DNA from: Mycobacterium sp.
GTDB taxonomy: Bacteria > Actinomycetota > Actinomycetes > Mycobacteriales > Mycobacteriaceae
DNA: 64,000 nt
NCBI GenBank assembly: GCA_021732005.1
Contig: JAKFVT010000061.1
Span: 62,001 to 126,000, forward strand
Direction: 5' to 3'
Position 1 is the stretch's first letter; each line of letters opens with the position of its first letter. Positions 1-7,619 of this stretch are shown piece by piece. Made by a program: the position numbers and the translations under genes. The notes beneath the pieces were generated by a model that did not search any database, was not told where the DNA came from, and saw only the letters and a program-made list of their open reading frames with translations.

Positions 1-545
1 GCCAGCGCGACGTTCTTGGGCCCCTCGGCGCCCAGCATGATCGGGATGTCGGCCCGCAGCGGATGCACGATCGGCTTCAGCGGCTTGCCCAACCCGGTGG
101 TGCCCTCGCCGGACAGCGGCAACGGATAGTGCGGGCCGGCGCTGGTGACCGGCGCTTCACGCGCCCACACCTGCCGGATGATGTCGATGTACTCGCGGGT
201 GCGCGCCAACGGCTTCGGGAACTTCTGCCCGTACCAGCCCTCGACGACCTGCGGACCGGAGACACCGAGCCCCAGGATGTGCCGGCCCCCGGAGAGGTGG
301 TCCAGCGTCAGCGACGCCATCGCGCACGCGGTCGGGGTACGCGCCGAGAGTTGCACCACCGAGGTACCCAACCGCATCCGGGTGGTTTCCCGCCCCCACC
401 ACGCCAACGGGGTGAACGCATCCGAGCCCCACGCCTCGGCGGTGAACACGGTGTCGAACCCGGCCTCCTCGGCCACGGCCACCAACTCCGCATGGTTCGT
501 CGGGGGTTGTGCGCTCCAGTATCCGAGTTGCAGACCCAGCTTCAT
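1..545 (-). CDS. LLM-class F420-dependent oxidoreductase, C-terminus beyond window
   Basis: Luciferase-like monooxygenase-fold protein, expected to use coenzyme F420; its substrate is unknown. The 181 visible residues start MKLGLQLGYW and run through the first half of the TIM barrel, including a glycine-rich stretch (LGLGVSGPQ) typical of mycobacterial F420 oxidoreductases. The 3' end runs off the left edge. The gene lies where M. tuberculosis has Rv3520c, divergent from the DUF35 gene, and its ATG is 44 bp from a KstR-like box at 590-603. That points to control with steroid catabolism, but a catalytic role in the pathway is inference. Confidence 0.85.
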   Translation of the reverse strand, partial: MKLGLQLGYWSAQPPTNHAELVAVAEEAGFDTVFTAEAWGSDAFTPLAWWGRETTRMRLGTSVVQLSARTPTACAMASLTLDHLSGGRHILGLGVSGPQVVEGWYGQKFPKPLARTREYIDIIRQVWAREAPVTSAGPHYPLPLSGEGTTGLGKPLKPIVHPLRADIPIMLGAEGPKNVAL

Positions 546-589
546 CGGTGCCGCCTTTCTGGCCGGGACACGGTCCTTGCCACGATTCT

Positions 590-603
590 TAGAACCTGTT
601 CTA
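590..603. promoter_or_regulatory. KstR operator, perfect palindrome
   Basis: TAGAACCTGTTCTA fits the known KstR motif TnnAACnnGTTnnA, with both half-sites intact. It lies between the divergent F420 oxidoreductase (ATG at 545) and the DUF35 gene (GTG at 613), so one site could repress both. Confidence 0.85.
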
Positions 604-612
604 CTCGATGAT

Positions 613-1605
613 GTGACCACCAGCCAAAGCAGCCCGGTGCAGATCGACGCGCATCAGAAGCCCCTTTCGGCACCGCTGAAGCTGTCATTCGACTACACCC
701 GTTCAGTCGGACCACTCCTCGGCCAGTTCTTCACCGCATTGCGTGAGCGACGCATCCTCGGTGTCCGCGGCTCGGACGGGCGAGTGCTCGTACCACCCGC
801 TGAGTATGACCCCGTGACTTACGCGCCGTTGACGGAGGTGGTGCCGGTCGCCGGCGTCGGGACCGTCGAGTCGTGGACCTGGCAGTCCCACCCGCTGGAG
901 GGCCAGCCGCTGGACAAGCCGTTCGCCTGGGCACTGATCAAGCTCGACGGCGCGGATACCGCCCTGCTGCACGCGGTCGCCGCGGATTCGCCCGACGCGA
1001 TCAGCACGGGCGCGCGGGTCCACGCGCACTGGATCGACGAGCCCGTCGGCGCGATCACCGATATCGCGTACTTCGCGCTCGGTGACACCGAAGAATCCGT
1101 CGAGCCATCCTCTGATGACCGCGAGCCGGTGACCATCCTGGTGTCGCCCAGCAGCATCGAAATCCAGCACACCGCATCGCTTCCGGAGAGCGCCTTCCTG
1201 CGCGGACTGGAAGACGGCAAGCTGCTGGGCGCCCGTACCGGCAGCGGCGGCAAGGTCTATTTCCCGCCGAAGGAAGCCGACCCTGCGACCGGCCTCGAGC
1301 TGGACAACTTCGTCGAGCTGCCGGACAAGGGCACGGTGACGACGTTCGCGATCATCAACATCCCGTTCGCCGGTCAGCGCATCAAGCCGCCGTATGTCGC
1401 GGCCTACGTGTTGCTCGACGGCGCCGACATCCCGTTCCTGCATCTGATTCAGGAGATCGAGGTCGCTGACGTGCGGATGGGCATGCGGGTTCAGGCGGTG
1501 TGGAAGCCCCGCGAGGAGTGGGGTCTGGGCATCGACAACATCGAGTACTTCAAACCGACCGGCGAACCCGACGCCGAGTACGACACCTACAAGCACCACC
1601 TCTAA
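613..1605 (+). CDS. Two-domain DUF35/OB-fold protein, probable Ltp partner (Rv3521-like)
   Basis: 330-residue protein made of two similar halves, each with a rubredoxin-like N-terminal stretch (FFTALRERRILGVRGSDG near residue 35; ESAFLRGLEDGKLLGARTG near 195) followed by an OB-fold. DUF35 proteins partner thiolase-like Ltp enzymes and bind acyl-CoA. The CxxC pairs expected in the DUF35 zinc ribbon are absent from both halves. It lies 13 bp upstream of ltp4, probably in one operon with ltp4-ltp3, so it likely serves as their partner, as the ChsH2 DUF35 domain does for Ltp2. The GTG at 613 was chosen because coding similarity begins there and the KstR box ends 9 bp upstream; no clear ribosome site is visible. 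Confidence 0.8.
   Translation: MTTSQSSPVQIDAHQKPLSAPLKLSFDYTRSVGPLLGQFFTALRERRILGVRGSDGRVLVPPAEYDPVTYAPLTEVVPVAGVGTVESWTWQSHPLEGQPLDKPFAWALIKLDGADTALLHAVAADSPDAISTGARVHAHWIDEPVGAITDIAYFALGDTEESVEPSSDDREPVTILVSPSSIEIQHTASLPESAFLRGLEDGKLLGARTGSGGKVYFPPKEADPATGLELDNFVELPDKGTVTTFAIINIPFAGQRIKPPYVAAYVLLDGADIPFLHLIQEIEVADVRMGMRVQAVWKPREEWGLGIDNIEYFKPTGEPDAEYDTYKHHL
967..967. other. No separate feature (position inside the DUF35 gene)
   Basis: Placeholder with no biological claim; the base lies inside the DUF35 coding sequence and should be ignored. Confidence 0.01.
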
Positions 1606-1618
1606 AGGGAATCGCCAC

Positions 1619-2677
1619 ATGACTTTTCGCGATGTAGCGGTCGTCGGCTTCGCGCATGCTCCGCATGTCCGGCGTACCAACGGCACCACCAACGGCGTCG
1701 AGATGCTGATGCCGTGCTTCAAATCGCTGTACGGCGAGCTGGGCCTGAAGCAGACCGACATCGGCTTCTGGTGCTCCGGTTCGTCGGATTACCTTGCCGG
1801 CCGTGCGTTTTCGTTCATCTCGGCGATCGACTCGATCGGCGCCGTGCCGCCGATCAACGAATCACACGTCGAGATGGACGCGGCCTGGGCGCTGTACGAG
1901 GCGTACATCAAGATACTGACCGGCGAGGTCGAGACCGCGCTGGTGTACGGCTTCGGCAAGTCCTCGGCGGGCACGCTGCGCCGGGTGCTCGCACTGCAGA
2001 CCGACCCGTACACCGTCGCGCCGCTGTGGCCCGATTCGGTGTCGATGGCAGGCCTGCAGGCGCGATTCGGCCTGGACTCCGGCAAGTGGACCGAAGAGCA
2101 GATGGCTCAGGTCGCGCTGGACGCACTGGCGGTGGAACGCACCGACTCCGAGAAGCCGGCCAAGAGCATCGACGAGCTGCTGTCCCGGCCGTACTTCGCA
2201 GATCCGTTGCGGCGCCACGATATCGCTCCGATCACCGACGGGGCGTCGGCCATCGTGCTGGCCGCCGGCGACCGGGCGCGTGAGCTGCGGGAGAACCCGG
2301 CGTGGATCACCGGTTTCGAGCACCGCATCGAAACGCCGGTGCTCGGCGCCCGCGACCTGACCACGTCGCCGTCGACCGCGGCGTCGGCCAAGGCGGCCAC
2401 CGGCGGAGACACCAGCTCCATCGAGATCGCGGAGCTCTACGCGCCGTTCAGCCACCAGCAGCTGATCCTGACCGAGGCGATCGGCCTGCCGGAGTCGACG
2501 AAGATCAACCCGTCGGGCGGCGCCTTGGCTGCCAACCCGATGTTCTCGGCCGGCCTCGAGCGGATCGGGTTCGCCGCCCAGCACATCTTCTCTCGTTCGG
2601 CGGGTCGCGTCCTGGCTCACGCCACCAGCGGCCCTGCGCTGCAACAGAATTTGGTCGCCGTGCTGGAGGGGAAGTAG
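1619..2677 (+). CDS. ltp4: Thiolase-like lipid transfer protein Ltp4
   Basis: 352-residue SCP-x/thiolase-superfamily protein, close to M. tuberculosis Ltp4 (Rv3522) in length and position. Such enzymes cleave or condense steroid acyl-CoA side chains; the exact reaction of Ltp4 is not established here. The N-terminal half has the thiolase layout, but the segment around ESHVEMDAAWAL (near residue 81) has no cysteine where a true thiolase carries its nucleophile, so a thiolytic mechanism is unlikely. The C-terminal loop INPSGGALAANP replaces the thiolase GHPxGxSG loop. It is followed by ltp3 after a 2-bp gap, suggesting translational coupling. Confidence 0.88.
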   Translation: MTFRDVAVVGFAHAPHVRRTNGTTNGVEMLMPCFKSLYGELGLKQTDIGFWCSGSSDYLAGRAFSFISAIDSIGAVPPINESHVEMDAAWALYEAYIKILTGEVETALVYGFGKSSAGTLRRVLALQTDPYTVAPLWPDSVSMAGLQARFGLDSGKWTEEQMAQVALDALAVERTDSEKPAKSIDELLSRPYFADPLRRHDIAPITDGASAIVLAAGDRARELRENPAWITGFEHRIETPVLGARDLTTSPSTAASAKAATGGDTSSIEIAELYAPFSHQQLILTEAIGLPESTKINPSGGALAANPMFSAGLERIGFAAQHIFSRSAGRVLAHATSGPALQQNLVAVLEGK

Positions 2678-2679
2678 TC

Positions 2680-3858
2680 ATGGCCAAGAAGCTCGCCGCA
2701 GTTCTCGGAACGGGACAGACGAAGTACGTCGCCAAGCGCAAAGACGTCTCGATGAACGGTCTGGTGCGCGAGGCGATCGACCGGGCGCTGGAGGACTCGG
2801 GGTCGACCTTCGACGACATCGACGCGGTCGTCGTCGGCAAGGCGCCCGACTTCTTCGAGGGCGTGATGATGCCCGAGCTGTTCATGGCCGACGCCGTGGG
2901 CGCCACCGGCAAGCCGCTGATCCGCGTGCACACCGCGGGTTCGGTGGGCGGGTCGACGGCCATCGTCGCCGCCAGCCTGGTGCAGTCGGGCAAGTACAAG
3001 CGCGTGCTCACCATGGCGTGGGAGAAGCAGTCCGAGTCGAATGCCATGTGGGCGTTGAGCATTCCGGTGCCGTTCACCAAGCCGGTTGGCGCCGGCGCGG
3101 GTGGCTACTTCGCGCCGCACGTGCGCGCCTACATCCGTCGCTCCGGCGCGCCCCTGAACATCGGCGCGATCGTCGCGGTCAAGGATCGGCACAACGGCGC
3201 CAAAAACCCACTGGCACACCTGCACCAGCCCGACATCACCGTCGAGAAGGTGATGGAGTCCCCGATGCTGTGGGATCCCATCCGCTACGACGAGACCTGC
3301 CCGTCCTCGGACGGCGCGGCCGCCATGGTGATCGGTGACGAGGAAGCCGCCGACGCCCGCGTGGCCGACGGACATCCCGTCGCCTGGGTGCATGCGACGG
3401 CGCTGCGCACCGAGCCGCTGGCCTACGCCGGCCGCGACCAGGTCAACCCGCAGGCCAGCCGTGATGCGGCTGCCGCACTGTGGAAGGCGGCGGGGATCAC
3501 CAGCCCCATCGACGAGATCGACGTGGCCGAGGTGTACGTGCCGTTCTCCTGGTACGAACCGATGTGGCTGGAGAGCCTGGGCTTCGCGCCGGAAGGCGGC
3601 GGGTGGAAGCTGACCGAGGCCGGCGAGACGGCGATCGGTGGCAAGATCCCGTTCAACCCCTCCGGCGGCGTGCTGAGCTCCAATCCCATTGGCGCATCGG
3701 GCATGATCCGGTTCGCCGAGTCGGCGATCCAGGTTATGGGCAAGGCCGGCGCGCACCAGGTCGAAGGTGCACGCAAGGCGCTGGGCCATGCGTACGGCGG
3801 CGGCGCCCAGTACTACTCGATGTGGGTGGTCAGCTCCGACAAGCCAGCCTCGAAATGA
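2680..3858 (+). CDS. ltp3: Thiolase-like lipid transfer protein Ltp3
   Basis: 392-residue thiolase-superfamily protein matching Ltp3 (Rv3523). The ATG at 2680 follows GGAGGGG in the end of ltp4. The expected nucleophile region (HTAGSVGGSTAIV, near residue 87) lacks cysteine, and the C-terminal loop is NPSGGVLSSNP, as in Ltp4. The frame remains open upstream to about 2302 inside ltp4, but that extension is antisense-like noise rather than a longer N-terminus. It is likely part of a KstR-controlled operon DUF35-ltp4-ltp3-LLM-KSI-like. The steroid acyl-CoA substrate is inferred from location. Confidence 0.88.
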   Translation: MAKKLAAVLGTGQTKYVAKRKDVSMNGLVREAIDRALEDSGSTFDDIDAVVVGKAPDFFEGVMMPELFMADAVGATGKPLIRVHTAGSVGGSTAIVAASLVQSGKYKRVLTMAWEKQSESNAMWALSIPVPFTKPVGAGAGGYFAPHVRAYIRRSGAPLNIGAIVAVKDRHNGAKNPLAHLHQPDITVEKVMESPMLWDPIRYDETCPSSDGAAAMVIGDEEAADARVADGHPVAWVHATALRTEPLAYAGRDQVNPQASRDAAAALWKAAGITSPIDEIDVAEVYVPFSWYEPMWLESLGFAPEGGGWKLTEAGETAIGGKIPFNPSGGVLSSNPIGASGMIRFAESAIQVMGKAGAHQVEGARKALGHAYGGGAQYYSMWVVSSDKPASK

Positions 3859-4742
3859 CCCGCATGCAGTACACCGTGAGCATCGCGTTCAGCCCACTCG
3901 ACCAGCTCATCGAAATTGCCAAGGCGGCAGAGGATCTCGGCTTCGACAACATCGCGCTGCCGGACTCGATCTTCTATTTCGAGAAGCAGTCCGTCGACTA
4001 TCCCTACACCGCTGACGGCAAGCGGATGTTCGACGAGAACTCGCCCTGGGTCGATCCGTTGATCCTCGCGGGCGCATTGGGTGCGGTGACCTCGAAGCTG
4101 CGTTTCTACACCAACGTGATGAAGCTCGGCTCCCGGAACCCGCTGCTGCTGGCCCGCCAGGTCGGTTCCGTGGCGAACCTGACCAACAACCGATTCGGTT
4201 TCGGCGTCGGGATCGGTTGGGCGCCCGAGGAATTCGAGTGGTGTGGGGTGCCGTACGCCAAGCGGGGCAAGCGCGTCGACGAGATGATCGACGTCATCAA
4301 GCTGGTACTCGCCGGCGGCATGGTCGAGCATCACGGTGAGTTCTACGACTTCGACCGTTTGCAGATGAGCCCGGCGCCGTCGGTGCCGGTGCCGTTCTAT
4401 GTCGGCGGCCACACCGACGTGGCACTCAAGCGTGCGGTCCGGATCGGCGACGGCTGGACCAGCGCGATGATGACCTGTGACGAGCTGGCCGAGACGATCT
4501 CCACGCTCAAGAAACTGCTGGCCGAAGCCGGCCGCGCCGACGACCCCTTCGAGTACCAGGCGGTCTGCATCGACAAGTTCGGCGTCGACGGTCACCGCGA
4601 TCTGGTCAAGGCGGGCGTCACCGACTACATCGGGATTCCCTGGGTGTTCGAGGGGCTGCCCTTCGACGCGCCGGTCGACAAGAAGATCGACTCGATGAAG
4701 CGGTTCGCCGAGACGTACATCCACTCGGGCTGGCAGGACTGA
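3855..4742 (+). CDS. LLM-class F420-dependent oxidoreductase, second copy in the cluster
   Basis: 295-residue luciferase-like protein of a different subfamily from the one at the left edge; the two share only general barrel features. Visible landmarks are a long N-terminal loop, GFGVGIGWAPEEF near residue 117 and VPFYVGGHTDVALKRA near 178, which match F420-dependent LLM oxidoreductases. The ATG overlaps the ltp3 stop codon (ATGA), so translation is probably coupled. Its position in the KstR-linked operon suggests redox chemistry on a sterol-derived intermediate, but no substrate can be named. Confidence 0.85.
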   Translation: MTRMQYTVSIAFSPLDQLIEIAKAAEDLGFDNIALPDSIFYFEKQSVDYPYTADGKRMFDENSPWVDPLILAGALGAVTSKLRFYTNVMKLGSRNPLLLARQVGSVANLTNNRFGFGVGIGWAPEEFEWCGVPYAKRGKRVDEMIDVIKLVLAGGMVEHHGEFYDFDRLQMSPAPSVPVPFYVGGHTDVALKRAVRIGDGWTSAMMTCDELAETISTLKKLLAEAGRADDPFEYQAVCIDKFGVDGHRDLVKAGVTDYIGIPWVFEGLPFDAPVDKKIDSMKRFAETYIHSGWQD

Positions 4743-5149
4743 TGGTGATGAGCACGTCGGCCCACGAGGCGGGACGGCGATCCCGCGAGGCAGCCATGGC
4801 TCGTGACAAGCAGGCGTGGCTTGCGGTGTTCGCCGACGATGCAGTGGTCGAAGATCCGATCGGGCCATCGCATTTCGACCCTGAGGGCAAGGGCCACCGG
4901 GGCAAGGAAGCGATCGCGAAGTTCTACGACATGGCGATCGCCCCCAGCACGCTGACGTTCAATTTCGAGAAGACCTATCAGTGCGGCAACGAAGAAGCCA
5001 ACGTCGGCCACATCGTGATCGAGTCCAGCGGGTACCGGGTGATCGCCGAGGGGGTCTTCACCTATCGCGTCGACGACGACGGCAAGATCGTCGCGCTGCG
5101 GGCGTATTGGGAACTGGACAAAGCGACCGCAAGCGCCCAGAAGATCTAG
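4742..5149 (+). CDS. Ketosteroid-isomerase-like (NTF2-fold) protein
   Basis: 135-residue protein of the NTF2/SnoaL superfamily. The stretch FADDAVVEDPIGPS followed by GKEAIAKFYD closely resembles bacterial delta5-3-ketosteroid isomerase around its general-base aspartate (VEDP). By eye, the other two KSI catalytic positions are not conserved: the oxyanion-hole tyrosine aligns with serine and the second aspartate with phenylalanine. The ATG overlaps the stop of the LLM gene (TGATG). An isomerase or steroid-binding role fits the neighbourhood but is unproven; a second start at 4748 is possible. The 3' end overlaps a convergent small gene by 4 nt. Confidence 0.8.
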   Translation: MVMSTSAHEAGRRSREAAMARDKQAWLAVFADDAVVEDPIGPSHFDPEGKGHRGKEAIAKFYDMAIAPSTLTFNFEKTYQCGNEEANVGHIVIESSGYRVIAEGVFTYRVDDDGKIVALRAYWELDKATASAQKI

Positions 5150-5280
5150 GCGGCGGGGGCGGTCGCGTCGGCGTAGACCAGGGGCCATTCAGCTGGTGCA
5201 GGTGCGGCCAACGAGCAGGCCGCACATACCGCGGCTCCGATGGTGGGATAGCCACACGCCGGGCAGATATCGAGTGCCAT
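5146..5280 (-). CDS. 44-residue zinc-ribbon protein
   Basis: Small reading frame with two CxxC knuckles: cysteines at residues 6, 9, 19 and 22 (CPACG and CAAC) form a C-x2-C-x9-C-x2-C zinc-ribbon pattern. After that comes an Ala/Pro-rich tail containing AEWPLVYADA. The start ATG at 5280 is preceded by GGAGG with 7-nt spacing, good evidence for translation. It converges on the KSI-like gene, overlapping its stop codon. It lies upstream of and in the same direction as the carbonic anhydrase-like gene's terminus, in the 217-bp gap usually left blank. Function is unknown; metal binding is inferred from the cysteines. Confidence 0.65.
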   Translation of the reverse strand: MALDICPACGYPTIGAAVCAACSLAAPAPAEWPLVYADATAPAA

Positions 5281-5366
5281 CCTCAGTCCTCCACGCGCTA
5301 CGCCTTGTCAGGTAGCGGGGACATACCCTGCGCCGAAATCGGCCAAACGCCCGCGAGACGAGGATC

Positions 5367-5891
5367 TCAGACTTCGTCGAGGCCCGTCAGGTAGCGCTGC
5401 GCCAGATCTTGGTACGCCTTGGGGTTGATGTTCACCCACACCTCGGCCCGGGTTCCGGCGATCGGACCCTTGACCTTCGCCGGTGATCCGGTGACCAGTA
5501 CCTCGTCCGGGATGTGGGTGCCGCCGACCACCAGTGAATGCGCAGCGAGCATGCTGCGGGCTCCGATCACCGCGCCGTCGAGGACCGTGCAGTGGTTGGC
5601 TATCAGTGCCTCAGCCCCGACATGCACTCCGTGGATGGTGCACATGTGCGCGATCGTGGCACCGGGACCGATGTCCACCGGGATGCCCGGCGGGGCATGC
5701 AGCACCGAGCCGTCCTGCACATTGGCGCCCTCCCGGATCACGATCGGTGCGTAGTCCCCTCGCAATACCGTGTTGAACCACACCGATGCGCCGGCCTCCA
5801 CGGTCACGTCCCCGATGAGCACCGCGGTGGGCGCGACGAATGCAGTCGGATCCACCCGAGGTGAACGCCCTTCGAACGAATACATCGGCAT
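5367..5891 (-). CDS. Gamma carbonic anhydrase-like left-handed beta-helix protein (Rv3525c-like)
   Basis: 174-residue hexapeptide-repeat protein. The repeats (PTAVLIGDVTVEAGASVW, GANVQDGSVLHA, then GAEALIANH) form the left-handed beta-helix of the gamma carbonic anhydrase family. Family zinc-ligand histidines can be placed at LHAPP, IAHMC and IHGVH. The start is taken at MPMYSF (5891) by similarity to Rv3525c; an upstream ATG at 5945 would add 18 unlikely residues. It is transcribed divergently from kshA across a KstR box, so probably steroid-induced. Whether it hydrates CO2 or has a CoA-linked role is not shown. Confidence 0.85.
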   Translation of the reverse strand: MPMYSFEGRSPRVDPTAFVAPTAVLIGDVTVEAGASVWFNTVLRGDYAPIVIREGANVQDGSVLHAPPGIPVDIGPGATIAHMCTIHGVHVGAEALIANHCTVLDGAVIGARSMLAAHSLVVGGTHIPDEVLVTGSPAKVKGPIAGTRAEVWVNINPKAYQDLAQRYLTGLDEV

Positions 5892-5966
5892 CGTCCAGAT
5901 ATACCGCACTTCAGATGGGTAATCCGCAGCTAGTACCGCTCTCATTGCGCGATGAGTCGGAAAAAC

Positions 5967-5988
5967 TGTAACGTGTTCTAGTTAGAAC
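5967..5988. promoter_or_regulatory. KstR operator with an extra half-site, kshA promoter
   Basis: Positions 5967-5980 (TGTAACGTGTTCTA) fit the KstR consensus. Two bases later TAGAAC (5983-5988) supplies a third half-site, inverted relative to GTTCTA. TAACGT (5969-5974) also fits a mycobacterial -10 (TAnnnT), so bound KstR would cover the promoter of kshA. The site is shared with the divergent carbonic anhydrase-like gene. Confidence 0.8.
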
Positions 5989-6011
5989 CTACGAGTTGGA
6001 GGGGCGCGAGG

Positions 6012-7154
6012 GTGACAAGCGGCATTCGCGAGATCGACACTGGAACCCTGCCGGACCGGTACGCCCGGGGCTGGCACTGCCTGGGCCCGGTCACTGACTA
6101 CCTGGACGGCAAGCCCCACCCGATCAACGCGTTCGGGACCAAACTGGTGGTTTTCGCCGATTCCAACAACGATGTGCACGTCCTGGACGCCTACTGCCGG
6201 CACCTCGGCGGTGACCTGTCGCAGGGCACCATCAAGGACGACGCTCTCGCGTGCCCGTTCCACGACTGGCGCTGGGGCGGCGACGGCCGTTGCCGCCTGG
6301 TCCCCTATGCCAAGCGGACCCCGCGATTGGCCCGCACCCGGTCCTGGGAGACCGACGTGCGCAGCGGGCTGTTGTTCGTCTGGCACGACCACGAGGGCAA
6401 CCCGCCGCAGCCCGAGGTGCGAATCCCGGAGATCCCGGAGTACGCAGGCGGTGAGTGGACCGAGTGGAAGTGGAACTCGATGCTGATCGAGGGCTCCAAC
6501 TGCCGTGAGATCGTCGACAACGTCACCGACATGGCGCACTTCTTCTACATCCACTTCGGTTTGCCGACGTACTTCAAGAACGTCTTCGAGGGCCACATCG
6601 CGTCGCAGTACCTGCACAACGTGGGTCGGCCCGACGTCACGCTCGGCGGCTCCGCGTATACCGAGTCGCACCTGGATTCCGAGGCGTCGTACTTCGGCCC
6701 GTCGTTCATGATCAACTGGCTGCACAACAACTATGGCGGCTTCAAGGCCGAGTCGATCCTGATCAACTGCCACTACCCGGTGACCCAAGACTCGTTCATG
6801 CTGCAGTGGGGCGTGATCGTCGAGAAGCCCAAGGGCATGGACGATGCCATGAGCGACAAGCTGTCGGATGCCATGGTCGTCGGCGTCAGCAAGGGCTTCC
6901 TGCAAGACGTCGAGATCTGGAAGCACAAGACCCGCATCGACAATCCGCTGCTCGTCGAAGAAGACGGCGCCGTCTACCAGATGCGCCGTTGGTATCAGCA
7001 GTTCTACGTCGACGTCGCCGACGTGACGCCTGACATGACGGACCGCTTCGAGCTCGAAGTGGATACCGCCCCGGCCAACGAGAAGTGGCAGGTTGAGGTT
7101 CAGGAGAACCTCAAGAAGCAGGCTTCTTCTGAAGGACAGCCCACCCAGGTGTGA
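6012..7154 (+). CDS. kshA: 3-ketosteroid 9-alpha-hydroxylase, oxygenase subunit KshA
   Basis: 380-residue Rieske non-haem iron oxygenase that hydroxylates C9 of androsta-dienedione or related CoA esters, opening ring B together with KstD action. The Rieske ligands are visible at C62, H64, C81 and H84 (YCRH and CPFHDW). The mononuclear iron motif follows at D173, H176 and H181 (DMAHFFYIHF). Electrons come from KshB, encoded at 58134-59201. The GTG start has a strong GGAGG-type site upstream (GTTGGAGGGG). Length and sequence match M. tuberculosis KshA (Rv3526) almost throughout. It is controlled by the KstR box 31 bp upstream and followed closely by an Rv3527-like gene. Confidence 0.97.
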   Translation: MTSGIREIDTGTLPDRYARGWHCLGPVTDYLDGKPHPINAFGTKLVVFADSNNDVHVLDAYCRHLGGDLSQGTIKDDALACPFHDWRWGGDGRCRLVPYAKRTPRLARTRSWETDVRSGLLFVWHDHEGNPPQPEVRIPEIPEYAGGEWTEWKWNSMLIEGSNCREIVDNVTDMAHFFYIHFGLPTYFKNVFEGHIASQYLHNVGRPDVTLGGSAYTESHLDSEASYFGPSFMINWLHNNYGGFKAESILINCHYPVTQDSFMLQWGVIVEKPKGMDDAMSDKLSDAMVVGVSKGFLQDVEIWKHKTRIDNPLLVEEDGAVYQMRRWYQQFYVDVADVTPDMTDRFELEVDTAPANEKWQVEVQENLKKQASSEGQPTQV

Positions 7155-7156
7155 AT

Positions 7157-7615
7157 ATGAGCCCCGAGGAAACGCCTGACGTCGACGATCTGGCGCGGTC
7201 CATGCTCGAGCTTCTCGGCGTGCACGAGCACGACGAGCCGCACGAGCACAGCGACGAGGCGTCCGGATCGTGGTCCAAGGCACCGGGTTTCGCCGCGGAT
7301 CCGCAGCGGATGGCTGCCGTCCAGGAATCCACCCGCCAGGACCGGGAACGGTACCTGTCGGCCGGCCTGGTCGAGATCGACTGCCGGTTCTGCCACATCG
7401 CGGTGAAGGTCAAGAAGCTCGGTGCCGCCCACACCGCGGTGCAGTGGAGCAGCGAAGCGCAGCAGCGGTGCGCCTACTTCGCCGAGATCCGCGAAGCGGG
7501 CGGCAGCAGCGCCCGCACCCGGTCCTGCCCGAGGTTGTCCGACAGCATCAGACATGCTGTGGCGGAGGGATGTCTGGAGGAGTACTCCAGCGCACCCGCA
7601 CCCGGTGACGGCTAG
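7157..7615 (+). CDS. Conserved hypothetical protein downstream of kshA (Rv3527-like)
   Basis: 152-residue protein of unknown function, placed as Rv3527 is in M. tuberculosis, just after kshA. The N-terminus is acidic and His-rich (HEHDEPHEHSDE, near residues 23-34), which could bind metal. The centre holds a CxxC pair (DCRFCHIAVKV), and two further cysteines lie near the C-terminus. No signal peptide or membrane segment is seen. The ATG at 7157 starts 2 nt after the kshA stop; a GTG at 7151 overlapping that stop is an alternative. Co-transcription with kshA suggests a supporting role, perhaps metal handling or assembly, but this is guesswork. Confidence 0.75.
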   Translation: MSPEETPDVDDLARSMLELLGVHEHDEPHEHSDEASGSWSKAPGFAADPQRMAAVQESTRQDRERYLSAGLVEIDCRFCHIAVKVKKLGAAHTAVQWSSEAQQRCAYFAEIREAGGSSARTRSCPRLSDSIRHAVAEGCLEEYSSAPAPGDG

Positions 7616-7619
7616 GCCG

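Noticed and set aside
967..967. Single-base entry in the feature list at 967
   Set aside because: It carries no biological meaning; the KstR box meant is at 5967-5980.
2302..2679. Long open extension upstream of ltp3 inside ltp4
   Set aside because: It lies fully within ltp4 in another frame; ltp3 has its own ATG and ribosome site.
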